A stretch of 8,326 bases of DNA from Bacteroidota bacterium (GTDB lineage Bacteria; Bacteroidota; Ignavibacteria; UBA10030): positions 1-8,326 of the forward strand of contig DOWV01000088.1 of NCBI GenBank assembly GCA_003519375.1. Reading direction: 5' to 3'. The notes beneath the pieces were generated by a model. The model made no database searches, was not told where the DNA came from, and worked only from the letters and a program-made list of their open reading frames with translations. Both the position numbers and the translations under genes were made by a program. Shown here in pieces: positions 6,235-8,326 of this stretch; position 1 is the stretch's first letter, and every line of letters begins with the position of its first letter.

Positions 6235-7410
6235 TCAAATGCGCAACGAAGCACAGATCTCGTCGCAAACAAGGTACCCTCTCGGAGTTAGACGCACTCG
6301 TCCCCCGTCCAGCACAGCCATATTTCGGGAAATCAAGTCATTCAAACCGGAGGCTGGATTGGAGAGCAGGTCCTTCCCGTACCGTCTCTGAAATCCTCCC
6401 ACGTCCACGCCCTCGCTGCGAAGCGCCAGAAAGATCTCCTCCTCCAGCAATTGTTCCCGGGAAAGCCGCTCGCCTCCCGCCACCGGAAGCGAATCCCTGT
6501 CAAGCGCCTCATGGTAACCGACAATGCTCGAGATGTTCCACCATCGCCCCGGGCTTTCATCAGCCTCGTCGACGCGCCAGAATGAATGCGCGGAAGGTCC
6601 GAATCCAAGGTAATTTGAGTGGTTCCAATAGTTTTTGTTGTGCTTCGAGGCAAAGCCGGGCCTGGCGAAATTGGAAACCTCGTATTGCTCGAATCCGGAT
6701 TTCGCCAGGAACTCAATTGTCGATTCGTATAACTCTGCATCCTGGTCAATGCTCAGGAGCGAGACCTGCCGGGTCTCAACCATCTTGGCCAGCGGCGTAT
6801 GCGGTTCCACAATCAGGCTGTAACATGAAACGTGCGTGGGATGGAGCTCCACGGCGTTTTTGAGATTTGAGACCCAGCGATCGCGCGTCTGCCCAGGCAG
6901 AGAGAACATCAGATCGAGGCTGACGTTTTCGAATCCTGCCGCGTACGCGTCACGGACACATTGTTTCGCTTGCGTCGACGAATGAATGCGCGTGAGGAAC
7001 CGGAGGTCATCTTCGTGGAAGGACTGGACACCCATACTCACACGATTGATGCCAAGAGCCCTGTACGCACGGAACTTCTCCGGGTCGACTGTGCCCGGAT
7101 TCACTTCGATGGTGATTTCGGCATCAGGCTCAACGAAGAAGGACCCCGTAAGCGTCTCAAAGATCTCTTTCAACTCCTGAATCGAGAGCAAGGAGGGTGT
7201 GCCGCCGCCCAGAAAGATTGTCTCGTAGGGAACGCGAAATCGCTCATCGCGCGACCTTAATTCGATTTCCCTCTTCAGCGATTCAACAAATCTCTTCGTA
7301 GGAAGTTCGGCCTCTGGACGCGTCTCGCTCGGAGCGACCGAATAAAAATCGCAGTAGATGCACTTATGCTCGCAGAACGGTATGTGGAGATAGAGGCTCG
7401 ACACAGACAT
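6235..7410 (-). CDS. hemW: HemW-type radical SAM protein (heme chaperone; formerly annotated as coproporphyrinogen III oxidase-like)
   Basis: A 391-residue protein. LYLHIPFC leads into the radical SAM motif C13-x3-C17-x2-C20, which binds the 4Fe-4S cluster. The position two residues after the third Cys is Phe22, as in HemW; true HemN oxidases have a fourth Cys there. GGGTPS (68-73) is the SAM-binding motif, and VNPGTVDPEKF and SMGVQSF are typical of the family. HNKNYW (257-262) matches the HemW H-N-x-x-Y-W signature linked to heme binding. The HemW C-terminal domain (about 310-391) is present. E. coli and Lactococcus homologues bind heme and hand it to respiratory proteins. The start at 7410, 14 nt after the lepB stop, places Met just before the first strand. 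An in-frame ATG at 7455 would add 15 residues and overlap lepB by 31 nt. Neither start has a strong ribosome binding site. Confidence 0.92.
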   Translation of the reverse strand: MSVSSLYLHIPFCEHKCIYCDFYSVAPSETRPEAELPTKRFVESLKREIELRSRDERFRVPYETIFLGGGTPSLLSIQELKEIFETLTGSFFVEPDAEITIEVNPGTVDPEKFRAYRALGINRVSMGVQSFHEDDLRFLTRIHSSTQAKQCVRDAYAAGFENVSLDLMFSLPGQTRDRWVSNLKNAVELHPTHVSCYSLIVEPHTPLAKMVETRQVSLLSIDQDAELYESTIEFLAKSGFEQYEVSNFARPGFASKHNKNYWNHSNYLGFGPSAHSFWRVDEADESPGRWWNISSIVGYHEALDRDSLPVAGGERLSREQLLEEEIFLALRSEGVDVGGFQRRYGKDLLSNPASGLNDLISRNMAVLDGGRVRLTPRGYLVCDEICASLRI

Positions 7411-7424
7411 CGATAATTGGTTTC

Positions 7425-8291
7425 TCAGCGTATCAACATTCCGATGCGGTCCCATCGGATGTTTCCGGCCGTCGACCTGGTTCCATCTTCTGGAATTTCA
7501 GGGTTCCATGACCAATAAACAAAAAGGGCCTCTCCAATAATCGCCTCCTCGGGGACGAACCCCCAGACACGACTATCGAGGCTGTTACTGCGGTTGTCGC
7601 CAAGCACGAAGTAGTAATTCCTCTCGACCAGATATTCAAATTGCTCCACCCCGTCGATGAGAACCCGTCCTTCAGCATTTATTTCCACAAGATGGTGCTC
7701 GCGTTCAAGGAACTCCTTCCACAATCCCGCAGTAGCGGGGATCAGCGGGATTCGATCCCCTTTTCGCGGCACGATCGTCGGACCATAGTCAGTTGCTGAA
7801 GCGTACCTCACACCGTCGATCAATTTCGCTTTTGTCGGGAGCAGGACCTCACGCCCGTTGATGCGGACTTGTCCGGCGCGGATGGCGATCGTATCACCCG
7901 GGAGCCCGACACATCGTTTGATAAAGTACACCGGTCCGGCGCCGTCAACCTCTGCGCGCTTCCCGGGATATTCAAACACGAGAACGTCTCCGCGGTGAAC
8001 GCTGCTAAAAACAGGAACCGCAACCGACGGGATCGCCTTCGTCGTCATCGGTATGTACCGCGGAGTCTTGAGGCCATACGCGAGCTTGTTGACGAGCAGA
8101 AAATCACCCACGAGCAGCGTATTCTCCATGGAGCCTGACGGTATGCGGAAAGCTTCAACGACAAAGGTCTTAAGAATGAGCGCCACCACGATCGTCACGA
8201 ACAACGCCTTCGCAGACGCCGTGAGGCGTATCCAATGCGGGATGCGATGGGGTGTACCCGCCTCTACGGGACCCTTCGGGAGATGCTGCAT
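7425..8291 (-). CDS. lepB: Signal peptidase I (type I leader peptidase)
   Basis: A 288-residue membrane serine protease that removes Sec and Tat signal peptides from exported proteins on the outer face of the inner membrane. One transmembrane anchor lies at about residues 28-46. It is followed by the catalytic-serine box RIPSGSMENTLLVGD, with nucleophile Ser54. The general base is Lys125 in FIKRCVGLPGD. The conserved GDNRSNSLDSR box is at 231-241. The usual Pro after GSMx is replaced by Asn57, which does not touch the catalytic dyad. The insert between the Ser and Lys boxes, and the region before GDNR, are longer than in Gram-positive enzymes. The frame stays open upstream to the window edge, with no other ATG, GTG or TTG visible. 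A GGAG 3 nt before ATG 8291 gives modest support for this start, but a start beyond the window is not excluded. It is the first visible gene of the minus-strand set. Confidence 0.95.
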   Translation of the reverse strand: MQHLPKGPVEAGTPHRIPHWIRLTASAKALFVTIVVALILKTFVVEAFRIPSGSMENTLLVGDFLLVNKLAYGLKTPRYIPMTTKAIPSVAVPVFSSVHRGDVLVFEYPGKRAEVDGAGPVYFIKRCVGLPGDTIAIRAGQVRINGREVLLPTKAKLIDGVRYASATDYGPTIVPRKGDRIPLIPATAGLWKEFLEREHHLVEINAEGRVLIDGVEQFEYLVERNYYFVLGDNRSNSLDSRVWGFVPEEAIIGEALFVYWSWNPEIPEDGTRSTAGNIRWDRIGMLIR

Positions 8292-8326
8292 CGACTCCGG
8301 CTCACTCCCCCCGCCGATGGATGTCT
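8292..8326 (-). other. Right-edge segment upstream of lepB
   Basis: These 35 nt hold a G-rich run (on the minus strand, 8312 to 8307) and GGAG at 8298-8295 close to the lepB ATG. One minus-strand frame is open from the edge (DIHRRGE) and closes with TGA at 8304-8302. This could be the tail of an upstream gene 10 nt before lepB, but it is too short to identify. No promoter can be recognised. Confidence 0.3.

Noticed and set aside
6204..6863. A 219-codon plus-strand open frame opposite hemW
   Set aside because: It is the antisense shadow of hemW, with a Pro/Arg/Ser-rich low-quality translation and no ribosome binding site or motif.
6580..6992. The 13-mer GAATGAATGCGCG at 6580-6592 and again at 6980-6992
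   Set aside because: Both copies lie inside hemW in different codon phases. One exact 13-mer pair is about what chance allows in a window of this size, and there are no further copies to suggest a repeat family.
6235..7410. Calling the radical SAM gene hemN (oxygen-independent coproporphyrinogen III oxidase)
   Set aside because: The fourth Cys of the HemN motif is replaced by Phe, the protein is shorter than HemN, and the HNxxYW motif is present, all as in HemW.

Overview
The window looks like ordinary chromosomal DNA from a free-living Gram-negative bacterium of moderate GC content. The best guess is the Bacteroidota/Ignavibacteriota/Chlorobiota side of the tree. The grounds are a TonB-dependent outer-membrane receptor, a large DUF2723 (TMEM260-like) membrane protein typical of that group, and a signal peptidase I with the GSMENTLL style of active-site segment. 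This placement is inference from gene content. There is no rRNA or other marker in the window.

There are two convergent gene sets. On the plus strand (about 1-1429) lies the C-terminal part of a TonB-dependent receptor, cut by the left edge, followed 15 nt later by a small SLOG/LOG-family nucleotide-binding protein. On the minus strand (8291 down to 1439) five genes are packed head to tail: signal peptidase I (lepB), a HemW-type radical SAM protein, a 924-residue polytopic DUF2723 protein with a soluble C-terminal part, a class I SAM-dependent methyltransferase, and a GT4-type glycosyltransferase. Gaps within this set are 14, 90, 2 and 18 nt, so one transcript is likely. Its promoter would lie beyond the right edge. 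The two sets meet tail to tail with 9 nt between their stop codons.

Functionally, the minus-strand set joins a secretion-housekeeping enzyme (LepB) and a heme-trafficking protein (HemW) to three genes that read as a glycan module: a membrane enzyme related to eukaryotic TMEM260 O-mannosyltransferases (GT117), a methyltransferase and a cytoplasmic glycosyltransferase. A plausible but unproven reading is modification of secreted or envelope proteins with a sugar or methylated sugar.

I saw no tRNA, rRNA, CRISPR array, insertion sequence, phage gene, riboswitch or convincing intrinsic terminator. All genes appear intact except the receptor cut by the window edge. Nothing here clearly amounts to an undescribed system. 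The glycan module and the variant LOG motif are the points most worth a second look.
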